Source: Acheta domesticus (Eukaryota; Arthropoda; Insecta; Orthoptera; Gryllidae). Taken from it: a stretch of 64,000 nt of DNA. Below the pieces are notes generated by a model, which was given only the letters and a program-made list of their open reading frames with translations, was not told the DNA's origin and searched no databases. Of this stretch, positions 35,771 to 48,740 are shown in pieces (the stretch's first letter is position 1; each line of letters opens with the position of its first letter). The translations under genes and the position numbers were made by a program. The stretch covers positions 120,629,608 to 120,693,607 of the forward strand of contig JAHLJT010009436.1 in assembly GCA_031308135.1 (NCBI GenBank), written 5' to 3'.

Positions 35771-36339
35771 ACCAGAATGTGGTTTGTAATCCTAGGAACG
35801 TAAATCCCTAGATTTGCTGTGAAATTTAGAGGGTGATATACAAGAATGGCGGGTTGTAATTCTGGATTCAAGTAAGCAGTAATTAGATATTCCCTATCAC
35901 TCTTCTGAAACACACCACTGACATTTCATATCACTCTCTAATCGAATATCATATGGTATTCTTTAACGCTATTAGCAGTTCAAAATTCCTTTTTCAGTTC
36001 ACGTTGGGCAATTATTTTTTCCTGGAACACACAATTTCCATCATGACTACACAGAATGAAAAACAATAGACACCCATAGTCACGGTGAATCATGACCTGT
36101 GCATAATGAACAACATCACATATCATCAAACACAATATTTTCGAAACGAATAATATGAACCCAAGATGAACTTACGTTATAATTAGCTTCGTAATTCCCA
36201 CTTCTCACAGCTCAGTTCGTGTTTACAATTGCTTTACTTTTCCATTTCGGAGGTCTTCCCCCTAAGTAAACGGACTTCGCCAATACTACAGCGACCACTT
36301 GTGACACAAACAGCAACCTCATCACCACCCCGGACTCAT

Positions 36340-36383
36340 CCTTCAGGCCCACCGCCACCGGCGACGACGCTGCCAGCGCCACA

Positions 36384-36415
<32 letters not shown>

Positions 36416-36810
36416 CCTGCAGCCGCTTCTCCTCGCTGTTTGCGGAGTGGATTCCGGCACCGGGTAATGTCAACGGGAGACGAGGGGCGACCGGAAGCCC
36501 GCTGAGCACACACCGCCTGACGAGCGGATCCGCAGAGCGCAAGAGGGCGGGGGCGGGGGCGGGGGCGGGAAGAAGGGGGCGGGGCGGGTCGCGCGATTCG
36601 GAGCGGCCTGAGCAGCGACCGGCGGCGCGTGGCCTGTCCGCGGAGCTCTCTCGAAACGGAAACCAGCGGAAGCGCGCGCCGGACCCGATCTGCGCGCGGC
36701 TCGTGCCATCGGCTCCCCTGCGACGCTCACTGCGGCTCGCTGGCGGCGGCGGGGCCTGTCCGCGTGGCGAGGTCCCGGAAGCGGACAGGTTCAATGCGTC
36801 ATGACACAAC
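36340..36810. other. GC/CpG island with G-quadruplex-capable run
   Basis: 36385-36414 is a GCC-type repeat. 36545-36588 is a run of gggggc units with more than six G tracts. Overlapping frames on both strands are composition artefacts. Confidence 0.6.
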
Positions 36811-37905
36811 GTAGCAACGATGACAAAGAGAAACAACCTGAATTCCTTTCAGAATAATATCGATTCTTTAAATTTCTTCTAAAATTCATCAGGGCTTACT
36901 AGATAACGCCCACTTTAAGGTTTGGTGGTAATATGGATAAGTTAAAAAAACTTCAAAAAAAAGGTGAACTATAATGTCTTTTAATATCGGACAACATTTA
37001 TATCGCATACCCAATATCATGTTCGGCTCATAGCATCACAATTAACTTTCTAGCAGTAGCGAATGAAAATTGACTTTGAACATCAATATAGGAATAATTA
37101 CACTGACTGTAGATTCTATTACGTACAATAATAACTAATTCTATCTTAAGTCTATCTTAAAATCAGCACTTCACATATCAATTTCAACTCTTGAGTATTT
37201 TACTCTTTTACACAAGAATAAGATAGCCAACGTCACTTTTTTAAACACCACGGGCAACTTAAAGTTCCTTTATCAGTGCTCAACAGATCCGTTCTTAATC
37301 CACTGTTCCTTCCATGCCAGCGGCACAGAGTCGCACCTTCCGCTTCGATGCCTTCCTGCCGTTCCGCTGCTTCGGGCGAATGCCGACGCAGACTAGTGGA
37401 GGCTCACAGTGAGTCAAAATGTCACCAAAAGAGCACAATATCCATGAATCCCAAGCCAACATCTCAAACGGGAAAAATAAAATATATAAAGTTAAATAAA
37501 AATAAAATATATAAAATTAAATAAAAATAAAACAAAAATTGCAACGATATGTTAGTTTTTCGTGTTTTAGATTACCTTGGGTACTCGTACTTGTAGTGTT
37601 GATTTTCATTGAGAATGATGCACAAATACCACTCAAAGCCATATCTTCATTTATGTGCAGAATGGGGTATGCTTCAGATCAAATTTCATTTCTTTTGTGT
37701 AGTTTTTATTGTGATCTCAGAAATAAAAATATTTTGCTTTTACGAATAGTTATTTCTGTTCACGTAGTTCCAATATGACAGCGAATTCAATTGAAAAACA
37801 CATTAATTTTATCGCACTATTATAATAATTAACACTTCCTTCTCGCAAATCATTCATTTTGCAGTTATTTTCTCTCCAGAAAGTTGCACATTATTATCTT
37901 GGCCC
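36811..37905. other. AT-rich intergenic DNA with a 25 bp tandem repeat
   Basis: A unit containing aatatataaa recurs with 25 bp period at 37473-37530. Nothing else is recognised. Confidence 0.5.
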
Positions 37906-37909
37906 GATT

Positions 37910-38300
37910 TCTTGCACGAGCCGCTTCGAGCCGGTTCAGAGCCCGGCGGGCGGGGCGCGAGGGGAGAGGCAGGAGCACGGCGGGCGATCACCCGACGCAA
38001 TTACCCGCGCGCGCGGCGATCCGTCACCGGGTCGGCGGCGATAGCGCGGCCGCATTGTCCCGCCGCGCTCGCTCGCAAGGGCGCACCGCGCGCCGGAATA
38101 AGGCGATTACCAGGCGCCGAGCGCACCGGTCTTCGCCCCGCGCACGGCGCGGCGTGGCGCTCCGCCGACCCCGAGAGCCCGCCGCCGCCGCCCGCCGCCG
38201 GTTGAAGGCGGGCGTGGCCGCCGAGGCGCCGCAAGCACGGGCGAGTCGCTCGCACGGTCAAACGACAGCTCGCTACACAAGGCAAACGTAACCGCTTTCT
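37910..38300. other. GC/CpG island
   Basis: Very CpG-dense, with gcaattacccgcgcgcgcgg at about 37998. No recognisable protein despite long open frames on both strands. 38301-39080 is AT-rich with nothing recognised. Confidence 0.6.
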
Positions 38301-39084
38301 CCAGCCAATCGTATCGCTGGCTCTCCTCGAAACCGTAGACTGTACTAACAGGTATTTGATATATCCGAACTTTCTCATAACTTCTATTCTCCGTATTCGT
38401 CTTCCTCGTCCTACATTACGGACTACTCGGGGGCGCCGAGTACTAGCTAGTCAAGACCACTGAAACGCAAATGACTGGATATCTGGCGCAAACTGTCCTC
38501 GCGGAACAGCCAGTCAATAAGTGACATTTCGCACCGCTAAACCGTGTTCGCTTCTATGGCTGTCTGTGTCCGTGCGAGTTCTCCAGGTATCCACGTTTGG
38601 AGACGGAATTACAAACATATTCCGCTTTCTTAGAAATAATTACACGTAATAACAATATCGTTAGATTTCACATAAAGCTCATGAAAGATAAAATCAAATG
38701 GTGAATCTCCCTGCATCCTATACTACAACAGCGAGGTAGTTGTTGTTTTACTAACTACACTACCCTTGTTTTACACTAAATATACGTTGTTAGGCTTTCA
38801 AATTCTCACCGAAACCAGGTATAAGAGACATCCATTAAATTATTTTGCAACAACTTACAAACTATTTATTTACAACTTGATTATATATTCTAAAGCTATG
38901 TAATTACTATTTACACAGGCCTTATGAAACTATAATCGGTATCATAAAAACCATAACCGGTACACACGGCAGGTTTCGCTGAAACCGTCACTTTAAATAA
39001 AAGGCGAAATACCTTTTACCATGCAATCATCTATCTCTGATTTCCATTAAACACTTTCACAACCGAGTAAAACAAATCTGCACA

Positions 39085-39470
39085 AAATCACATCGGAGAA
39101 CTCGGAACGGTCTCGCCCGCTGGAGGTTACGGAAGGGTAGGGCTCAGGGCTTGGCAAAGGCGGTGTTGGCGAGAAAACGAAGGAGGGGAAGCGACCCACG
39201 CCGAACTTAGGCGCCGAAACTTTCCGTCCGGGCGTCCGCCCACTCATCCCCTGGCTTCGCCCTCGCCCTCGCCGCCGCCGCCGCGCAGCTTACACAAACA
39301 CCCGCAGCTGCGCCTTTCCGTCCGGGCCCTCAGTTTGCGTCCGTCGCCGTCCGCTACGCCGAAGCCGCACCTCGGCAAAAGCGACACCGCCGAAAGTCTC
39401 AGCGCTTGACCGAGGGCGGCGCCCCAGCCTCAACAACGACCTTCAGCGCACACTAGCAACCACCTGGCTG
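39085..39470. other. GC/CpG island with direct repeat
   Basis: ctttccgtccggg occurs twice, near 39218 and 39313. It also has the tract gccctcgccctcgccgccgcc at about 39259-39280. 39471-39930 is AT-rich with nothing recognised. Confidence 0.55.
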
Positions 39471-39934
39471 GCTCGTGCACCCTCTCTAATCACAAAAACG
39501 CAACCCGATTTCCGTGTGCCAACAGGTGCCTTACCACCTTCATTCACATTTTCGTTACTTCAGGGAAACAGATTACGTCGCACCGACGTCTCCTTTCATA
39601 GTCTTTACATCAGCTTCAGACACAACACGCTATTATTCATCATTTTCCTTTAATCACCATTTCATCTTAAAGGACAATTATTTTCTTGAAGAAAAACAAA
39701 TTTTACTTCGTTACTACCTTTCTAAATATACACCGCTCAGAAATAAGAACGCAATGTCGTAATTGATTCCTTTGTTTCTTCCCGTTCTTTTCTCCGTTTC
39801 AACGTTTACTTTTTCGCGACAATTAATCAATACGCCATATTTTCATTTTATTTCTTTCGAAGCATCTTCGAAATTAATGTATTATAGCGTACTCTATTCC
39901 ACATTCGCGCACGCTCCTCACTGCCGTGACCTAT

Positions 39935-41190
39935 TTTCAGCGACTCCTGTTTGGGGAGCGTCGGGGGCCTTGGGTCTGAGAGAAAACCCGTTTACGCGGG
40001 CGCTTTTAGTTCCACCATTCGCGAAGGAGAAGGCGCGATTCGCGAAACTGTCTGTCGCGCCCCTAAACGAGCGCATTCAACACTCGAGGCTCGTTTCCTT
40101 CCGGGACGCCGTTGCCGGCGCTGCAGCTGAGATACGGTGAAAACGAAGGGGACGGGGGAGGCGAGAAGCGAGAGTTGCGTGTCTTCGTCGGCTATCTTAG
40201 AAAAGCCATCTCGACACTTTCACGCCGAGCGCCGTTCTCTCTAGCTCGTAATTACTCCTAGACGTTCCCTTCGAGTAATCACATCCCGAATTTCAGAAAA
40301 TCGACGAAATCCATCACGCAAAATTGCGGGCCGCAGCGAGGAGGGGAGCGGCTCGGCTTCAACAGCAGCCTGGCAGCGGCGAGATGGCCCTCGGCGACGA
40401 AAGATGGCACGCCGTTAGAGAAGACGCGCCCTCTGTGGCAGGCCGACGAGGAAAAAAGAGGCCGCTCCATACGGCGAGCGCTCGCCATCTCGAGCTCCAG
40501 ACAACGATATGAGAGCGCGCGGGGTCGGCGACGAGGGCGGCGCCGCGGTCGCAGTCGCGGTTTTTGCGGGCAGACGCGTCGGCGCGGGAGGCGAGGGGGG
40601 CCGGACGCGGGCGTGACGAGCGACGAGCGCGGCCCAGCCGGGGCGCGCGGCAGGGCGGGAACAGCACTATCGACGTTTCCCCGCCGCCCGATCCCTTGTG
40701 CTCGCCGCTGCCGATGCCGTCCTCATCCTCTTCGGGGAATCAGTTTAAAGAGAGAAAATCGCCAAAAGACTATTGTTTGCGCGTTTTGTCTTGTTTTTGC
40801 TAGCTTCCCGCGTCCGTCGCCGGCGCCGTTGCCACCCAGTTCCGGCCGCCACTGCCACGCAGGGATTCTATTTACGTCAGGCGGCATAACGCGATTCTGT
40901 TGACGCTGCCGAGCGCTCTTACATAACTTACGGCTAAGTAAACGTAACTCGCACGCCCTGTTTTCACAAGCTCGGGTTCTGTGTTCCTTGCGAGGGTGCG
41001 CTAGTAACGCTGTTGCCTCACCCGAAAGCCGCGCCCAGCCAACGCGACGTAAAAGCACAGACGATTGCTTCGGTCAACACCAAAGCAACCGCGCGCATTG
41101 CGTCGCGACATCCGCGGAGCTTGAGAACAATGCAAAGTACACGCGTTTAGAAAGCCAGCGACAAACTTCGCGGGAACCGGCTAAATGACT
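39935..41190. other. Composite GC/CpG region
   Basis: Several adjoining CpG-rich blocks (39940-40180, 40310-40740, 40800-41180) form one of the two longest GC stretches in the window. No coding frame is recognised. Confidence 0.55.
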
Positions 41191-41280
41191 CCCTCCTCCT
41201 TGGCGGAGGTGTGATCCTCGTGAAATCAGTTTTCTTGCAGTTCTACATTAATAAAAATACTCAAATATATAATAAATACC

Positions 41281-41460
41281 TAAGACCGAGATTGCTAAAG
41301 CAGAAGTGCAGAGACGGTTTCGGACCAAAGGTTCGCGGGTTCGAGTCCCGCCTCGGGCATGGTTGTGTTGTGTGTGTCTCAGTATGTTTGTGTCATTCAG
41401 CAACATAATTTCATCCCATCTCCCAGGGCTAAACAATCTTGAGGTATAAAAATGGAATCA
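41281..41460 (+). mobile_element. tRNA-derived SINE (5' truncated)
   Basis: gcgggttcgagtcccgcctc (about 41335-41354) is a perfect tRNA T-arm with pol III B box, followed by a gggcatggttgtgttgtgtgt tail-like stretch. The T-arm plus cctcgggca is common to arthropod tRNA SINEs. The A box is not convincing, so the 5' end may be lost. Confidence 0.6.
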
Positions 41461-41845
41461 GCGTTAAAATACGTGTACATAGAAAAAGTAATGTGCACCT
41501 ACGTCAATAATCAAATCTGAGCCCCGTTGGGATGCACTTATTGCGTGGCCCCCTGATTCATGAAACAAAAAAACAAAAAAATATTGATATTGATTTATCT
41601 GATTGTAGGTAAATATTAATGTAGAAGTCTATAATACTATATGAAAAGATACGAAAGTAGCCCACTCATAAGAAATGTTTGATGCTGTTCCTAATTATGA
41701 CACTATGTAATACTTTCCAGCATTCTCTAAAAGTGAAAGAACCTTGTTTCGTAAGAAAACAATCGAAGCCATCCTTGGAAAGAATAACAGAAATGTGCGT
41801 TCGTGATGTCAACACAAAACGTTGCGACACGAAGGGTCGTCGCTG

Positions 41846-42328
41846 ATGGCAGCCAATTTCACAGTTCGTGGCGGAAAATTGGCCTACTTGAGTCCCAGTG
41901 GACTATCGTACGTCTGCGATAAGTTTAAATCTCCTGAGACAAAGATTATTCTGATCGATCGACCACACAATAAAGAGAGAACATCCTTCGAGAAACAGAT
42001 GGGAACATTAACTATCAAAAGTCATAAAACCTTGATACATCAAATTGCCAAAGTAAACAGAAACATAGCGTATCAAAACCAACTGAGAATCGGAGCAATA
42101 AAACGTGTAGAAACTGAAAGGAAGAAAATATACCGGGAACTCGATATTATACGTTGGGACTATCATTCAACTGCACGTCACGTCCAAATGGCCAACGGTT
42201 TTCCAACTGAAACAACTCGCGTACACGAGCTTCGGCAACAAACAACGCAGTACTTTCTGGCAAACGTTTGGGGGCAGGCAGGAAACTATATGATTGCCAA
42301 GGCCATTAACGCATACAATGGAACATAA
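41846..42328 (+). CDS. Intronless 160-codon gene, basic helical protein of unknown function
   Basis: ATG at 41846 begins a 160-codon frame closed by TAA. The frame is open only from 41807, so this is the natural first ATG. A poly(A) signal aataaa lies at 42488-42493. The product starts MAANFTVRGGKLAYLSPSG. It has balanced amino-acid use, no low complexity, no signal peptide and no membrane segment. Its middle (residues about 65-110) is a likely amphipathic helix rich in K, R, E, I and Q, and the net charge is basic. It is unlike the surrounding composition artefacts and reads as a real protein or a complete retrocopy. I do not recognise the family. A small cytoskeletal or axonemal protein is conceivable, but that is a guess. 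It lies alone, 400 bp downstream of a SINE. Confidence 0.5.
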   Translation: MAANFTVRGGKLAYLSPSGLSYVCDKFKSPETKIILIDRPHNKERTSFEKQMGTLTIKSHKTLIHQIAKVNRNIAYQNQLRIGAIKRVETERKKIYRELDIIRWDYHSTARHVQMANGFPTETTRVHELRQQTTQYFLANVWGQAGNYMIAKAINAYNGT

Positions 42329-44485
42329 ACCGATTTCAGGCTGTTTCATTCAATTTGTATAGCGGTAGGATCAATTTACCGGCAAATACAACAATAACTT
42401 TGAATACATCGTAGTGTTTGATCGCTTTGCTCATGAATCCGACAAAGTATTAACAATAACCCTAAAAGCTATACGAATTTCGAATCAAATAAATTAAATA
42501 TATTCATGTAACTACTAAATCATTCGGTCTTGGAAAAATAATCCATCTCTTTGACATAATATGAATCTATAGCTATATACAAATAATGATCTCACAAATA
42601 ACGATTTTTTTTATTTAACGTAATAACAAAGCTAGTCATAACAATATACTATTTCACTAACCCACTCAATCTTTATATTTTTATTTTATTTAATAGGTAA
42701 TTACAACACATTTATATATAATTTCAATACTTCTTAACTATGTGGCTAGGCTGAAGGCCTTTAAGCCATTACAATACCTACATCCTACCTCATTATTACC
42801 AATCGAATTCTGGTATTCACCCCTAATGTTCTCTTCATCGCATCAAAGCCGCGGAAAGGAGATCATAAGGTACGGCTGAGGAAAAAAAACCCTGAAGGGG
42901 GAAAACCCTGCTGTCAGAAGACGAGTACATGCTAAGCTACTAGATTTTTTCTAACTATTAATTCATTTTCTGGCGTGGGAATCTTCTCATTCCAGTCTTT
43001 GGCCTCCTCAGCCCCTGAAATCAAACACCGCCACAGAAGATCGCCCGCACCACCGCCTCTCAGATCAATTTACTACAAATTAACTTCATTATCGCTTACT
43101 GATTAATTTAATGATTACTGACTAACTTACTAATTAATATCAGTGATTACCTTACTAGTTAACTTAATTATCACTTACTTATTGAATTAATTATTTCATC
43201 TCCAGTCTAGACCCCGCTCGTACTACTAACCAGTGCTGTTTTCCCACTTCATGATCACAATTCCCTGATAGTTCGAACCTTTCCTAAAAATGTTCCTAGT
43301 TCTTTCATGAAGTGCGATCTATTATCATATAGCTATATGATCATCTTTTAGATGATAACCATTTTAGAAAGAATTCATTTCCCCACTCCTCCTCTAGAAT
43401 CGTCTATCTTACAAATTATGTTAAAAATCAAGCTTCTCATTTTACGGAAGTACGAAACGCGAAGATCACCAACATACTATTTTCATGGCGATTATGTATT
43501 GATTCTTTTTTAAAACGTGTTTTTGTGAATCATTCGGCACATAAGGAATCCATACGTTTCAATAAATGGTTCATTTTTATTATAATTCTAATAAGAGTGA
43601 CAAATATAATAACATTAATTATAAACACTGAAGTGATTGATTAATTGACTATTAATTCCAGCGCGTCACCTGCTTAGGTCAATAATCCCGTGTAGCGCAA
43701 AATCTTATCACGAGAGATGGCCAGATCCGACCGTCGACCTCCATGGCAGCTAGGGGGGTTTTCCCCAACTAGATATCTCCCACCAATAGGGCACGCCCCA
43801 GCCAGGGCGACTCTGCGCTCCCGCTGGTCTTCTGACATGTGTGGTAGTGTAGTGCATCTAAGTGTGTGTGTGTGTCAGTAAGAGACGAGAATACGCCAAA
43901 AAAAAGGAAGAAAAGATTTCGTGCCTCCTTGACCTGTTTGTTAAGGTATCGCTCCGGCATTCGCCTAGTGTTGATCGGAAAAAACAGGGTCAACATTATC
44001 GATCAAAGCAGCCGGCCTGTTCGAGTTCTCTCCAGACAGTGTCAGAATTTGACCAAGCTGACTAATAAGTGTTGCAAAATCAGCCACTGTTGGGATTCAA
44101 AATTACGTGCCTCCTGGTCGAAGGCACTGCACTTGACATGAATGGACGTCCCGAGCCTCCTAAGCCGGTAACATTGAAGTGCATTGTGTCAATGATTAAG
44201 ATATACTTCAAGTGATTTAGATTAGAGACTTAAGAGTACATCTGTGATTTATTGTTTAAAATAGAAAGCAACGTACGTCTCTATTTCCTACAGATGCTTT
44301 AATATGTATAATCTAAAGTTTACGAATAATCTCTCCTATAATATAAGAAAACTCACATACATTGACGCAGAAACACCATTTCAAAATAAATCATAACTCG
44401 TCTGCCTCTTTCCAATGCTTTGTCCCGTGCTTTTCAATTTAATGAGGTTTCCCCACAGCGATTACGTGAAATCGAAACCACACTT
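42329..44485. other. Intergenic DNA with possible transposon remnants
   Basis: 43100-43200 repeats near-copies of a ttaatt(a)tca/gcttact(g/t)att phrase. 43690-44170 is less AT-rich and carries a (TG)n run at 43861-43875 and a gtgcctcct block at about 43921 and 44106. This could be a decayed element, but no protein or terminus is recognised. Confidence 0.35.
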
Positions 44486-44489
44486 TGCA

Positions 44490-44960
44490 CGTAAGCTTAA
44501 GACAACACCGGGCCGGCGGTGATTGCTTTTCTCACCACTCGCGGACGGGCGCGGCACGGGCGAAGCGCACCACGGCTCTGATGAGTGGCGAAGGGGTGGA
44601 CGGGGGAGGGCGAGCCAGGGAGCGGGCTTTCTAGTTCCTCCGTGGCGGCGATTGGTAATTACCCCCTTCCGAAAACTCCGCTTTGATTAAATCTGCCGAA
44701 CATCGGTCCCGCACTGCCCGTTTATTTTCCATAACGGGCCAGTCAATATTGAATGATGTGCCGCCAAAGTCAATTTTAAAAAAGGGGAAAACGGAGTTCA
44801 CAAAGAAAAAAAAAGCACAAGCGAACGCGTGCCGTGATGGCAGCGGCCACACCGGCGCTTCAGAGAAATAAAACTCCGCGGCCGCAGCAGCGGTAGATAC
44901 GCGCGGAATAACCGGAGGATCTGCCAGACGGCGAACATTTTCACGTGTCCTCCAACGCGG
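44490..44960. other. GC/CpG-rich block
   Basis: Moderate CpG density with gattggtaattaccccc (44651-44667), a homeodomain-type core. 44961-46005 is AT-rich with nothing recognised. Confidence 0.45.
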
Positions 44961-46009
44961 GCGCGTATGCAAAAAAAAAAAGTCAAAATGGAGCTAAATG
45001 CTGAAATATGGCCACTGTAAATAGTCGAGAATCATATTCGCCACTACTCTAATTCATTTTCATTTTTGTGTGGGTGGCTCAGTTGAATTAATAAAATTGC
45101 GCCATGTTTTATCTTTTAATGCACGCCGGAATACCCATTAATTTGTATTACAGAACAAGCTGCTCTGGCGCCGGAGAACGCAACGCATGCACAAAAGGTT
45201 CGAGAAGAGCTGTTTCCAGCCGTGGGAAAGAGGAGAGAGGGAGCAGCATCACTTACGACATGCACTCTTAGACAGCCGCACTGACGCCACAGACTATTCC
45301 GAAAAGGATACACTATTGTGGTTTATTTACTTGCTAAGTACATATGTAAGCATTTCTTAATTCTTTTCATAATTCAAAATTTACCGAATACTTTAGTAGT
45401 ATATTTCACATAATGTTTTATTGACTGCTCGTGAAAAAATATACCGTTTTATTTTTGGCCACAATAGGAAATTGAAATGTGAACAAAAACCATTTCTTTA
45501 ACACAAGTATCTATTTTATTATTCCATATGCCCAGAAGATTACAATGAAAAGAGAGTCATGTTGTTTGTTAGAAAATAGAATGAAGCGAAATTAAAATAA
45601 CTGCCAGGCTAACATGTTAAAATAATTCTAAATAGTTATTATTTCTGTAATATTGCATCTCAATTGTAGTTACGCATACAACAAAATACAAAATCGTATT
45701 CAATAGCAGTAATTTTACGACAATGTCGTAAATCACAATAATTGTCATGTTTTGGTTATTTGCCAAAAATTAAGAATGCATTGTTTCATTATGCACGCAT
45801 TATCAATAGAAAATATTTTACTTGAACCCTGGTAGAATTAACAATATACCTATTACGAGAGATTGCCTGTAGTATGCCAATCTTCCACGTACACGAGTTA
45901 CTCGTTAAGTTTAGGAATAAAAGCGAAAAACACCGCCACGCGTATTATTGTTTTTAACTGCCGACTTCCTTTAAGCTCCTCCTCATAGAAACAATCAACC
46001 ACGATATAT

Positions 46010-46560
46010 GCGAGTTGTTGACTTCCTCGGTTCCAGCGTGCGCGCGCCCGCCGCCCCGCGCCCGACGCGCGACACAGCCGCAGCGAGACCGCCCGGGCAG
46101 GCGTGCGGGCGAGCGGGAGGGTGGGCGAGCTACGGAGGGAGGGAGGGTTCGCGGGTTGTGACGCGGGGAATGACCGCTGCGACCGCGAAAGCGCTCGCGG
46201 GCCACCGCGCCGGGAGCTGCTCGGCGGGTGAGGACGAAGGAGAGGGGGAATGGGCGGGCGCGCGTGTTTACCTGACCGGCGGCGGGCCGCGATCGCGGAG
46301 CATCAATTAGCGAATTAATTATCCCCCGCGGCAGCGGCGGCCGCGCCACTCCCCCTCGGGCCGCGTTTTGAACATTATTAATGACTGTCAAGGAGGAGAT
46401 AAATTGGCTGGTTTCACCGCGAGCGCACCCGCGGGCGAGAAGGGCGGGGCGGGGCGAGGCGGGGTGGGGAAGCGCGCTCTGGGTGCGGGGAAGGGGAGGC
46501 GCAACAGCCACGGAGGAGCAGCCTCGGATGAGGAAGGGCCAAGAGAAAAATGGGCCAAGG
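46010..46560. other. GC/CpG island with homeodomain-type cores
   Basis: Very GC-rich except for gcatcaattagcgaattaatta (about 46301-46321) at its centre. Another G-rich run is at 46440-46495. Minus and plus frames overlap; no product is recognised. 46561-46975 has nothing recognised. Confidence 0.55.
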
Positions 46561-46979
46561 AATGGTGAAGATGAGCTGATAGCAAGTGTCACCTATTGAA
46601 GATTCACGTGGAGAAGGCGCGCTTTAAGCGAACCGACGTGGTAATTGATGGAATATTGTGCGTGTGCTAGGATGCTCACTTACGTTAAAAGTGACAAAAT
46701 CCTTGATATGAAAATACAAATAAGTGTCACAAAAGAAATTAATCGAGAGGAACAAATACCCATGGCTAGATTTTTATGAGTGGAAACTGAAATATAAAGA
46801 TCGTATGTCCGTATACGATCGATCGCAACCAATAACGCGAGGTTGCAGCCGAAATGTATCATTAAGAATGTCCGATATTTGCAAAAATGTATTTCCAAGT
46901 GAAACCGAGAAATCCAGTCAATTTTTCTGCATCACAAAAACGGGATCGAAATGAAACGAAATAAATTGAAAGCGAAGCA

Positions 46980-47430
46980 ACAACGCGTTAGTAACTCCAC
47001 GAACACACAGATAACGCGGCGCTATTTGGCGCCGTAATGGCACTGACGCACCTGTAATGCGGCGGCTCGTGGAGCGAGCATGCAGCAAAGGCGACAGCGA
47101 GTGATGCACGACGCGCACTAGTGAATCCGCGCCGCAGTGCATGGTCCGGAGGGATCACAGGTAGCGCAGCGCCCGCCGGCCGGCCTGCCTACGCACGATG
47201 GCGGCGGCGGCGGCGCGGGCTCCACGCAGACAGCGCGGCGCGGGCGCAGCCTGACAAATTGTTGGGCGCGAGGTCGAGCACCCCGCGCAGCCGCCGCTAA
47301 ACCCACGCACCTCAACGCATCGCTGCTGCCGCCGCCGCCGCCGCTGCGTCTGTCGGCGCTGCGGAGTGCCACCGTCATTGCGGATGCCACCTCGTCGATT
47401 GGCGCATCGACTTCGCTTCGGTGAATGGAG
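46980..47430. other. GC/CpG island
   Basis: CpG-rich with gatggcggcggcggcggcg (47198-47216) and gctgccgccgccgccgccgct (47325-47345), potential stem partners. 47431-47812 is AT-rich with nothing recognised. Confidence 0.55.
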
Positions 47431-47810
47431 GCCAAGCAAATGTATCAGATGGCAGGTCAAAGCAACTGCACACCGTACACCAAAGAGACAACGCTGCTGA
47501 AAGACATTATCTACCTTGTTTTTTAATTACACCCATGACTTTGTCATGGACATTAAAACATAAAGTATTAACATTACTCGACCTTATTTTTCAACACAGA
47601 CATTACAATAATATTTTTTCTAATAATTTACAAACTTTTAACGTTTTGATCACAACTAGAGTAGAAAGATTCAAAACCAACACATTATTTGAAAATAATA
47701 GTATAGTCTCTTGAAAATAAATAAAAATTAAAAGAAAATTAAAAAGGTCGGATACTTTAACAACTTTATGAAATAACAGACGTTAACCTATCCACTAAAA
47801 GTTTTAAAAT

Positions 47811-47812
<2 letters not shown>

Positions 47813-47899
<87 letters not shown>
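47813..47899. repeat. Compound CT/CA microsatellite
   Basis: (CT)18 at 47813-47848 passes directly into (CA) repeats at 47849-47899. Confidence 0.97.
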
Positions 47900-47901
<2 letters not shown>

Positions 47902-48169
47902 CGCTCTCCCTACTTAATTTGTATCAATCAAGATACATTAATCACAAGCCATACTATTTAGAATATTTTTACTATTCATTGACTTAATTGCAAGCAATTG
48001 CGTTTTTGTTCACACAATGATAGTTCCCCTTAGAAAATGTTTTATATATCGTGTTCAAACAAGTGATTGGATTATCAAATTAAAAAAACCGTTCAAGAAA
48101 ATAGTTCAATCTAACAATCGTTCGACGTCGTATAACCAGCGGAAATCCTCCCGCCGCTTATTTTATCTG

Positions 48170-48740
48170 CGAATTTCTTCCTCAACGTGTAGGAGCCTCT
48201 CCGGCGACGGAACCGCGCTCGCTAACCGAGCGCGGCGGTCCCTGCGCCGGAGCAGACGAAGGACGCGCGGGGTAATCACCCGGGGCGGGGCTCTTCCCTG
48301 CATTCCGGGGCGCCTTCATCACTTCCTCCTCCCCGGCCCCGCCCCCGCCCCCGCGCGCCTGGGAACCGGGCGGCCGCGCCGCGCTACTCGGGCGACGCGC
48401 GCACGAGATATCGCCTGCAGTAATGGAATAAGTAAAAACAATGGTGCTACACAAATTGGATTCATATTTTAAGTTATGCAAGAAAGTTGAGCGAGTGTTT
48501 GGGGGTGGGAGGAGCCAAGGGACGAGGGGACTGATGTGAAAGTTTCTGCTGCAGACCCGCCCCTGCCCCCGCCTTCGTATCTCGCCCCCTTTCGCTCCGC
48601 CTCTGTTCTCCGAGGAGCGCCCCGCCGCCTACACGTTACGCAAAAGACCGCCTCCACCCTTCACCTCCGACGCCGCCTTTCACCGACTCGTGCAACTGTA
48701 CTCCATAGACTACTTTCCTCCTCACGTGCTCCAGCCTCCG
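48170..48740. other. GC/CpG island with C-rich run
   Basis: 48329-48354 is a C-rich run (G-quadruplex-capable on the minus strand), and ggggtaatcacccggggc lies at about 48269. 48540-48740 is pyrimidine-rich. No product is recognised. Confidence 0.55.
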
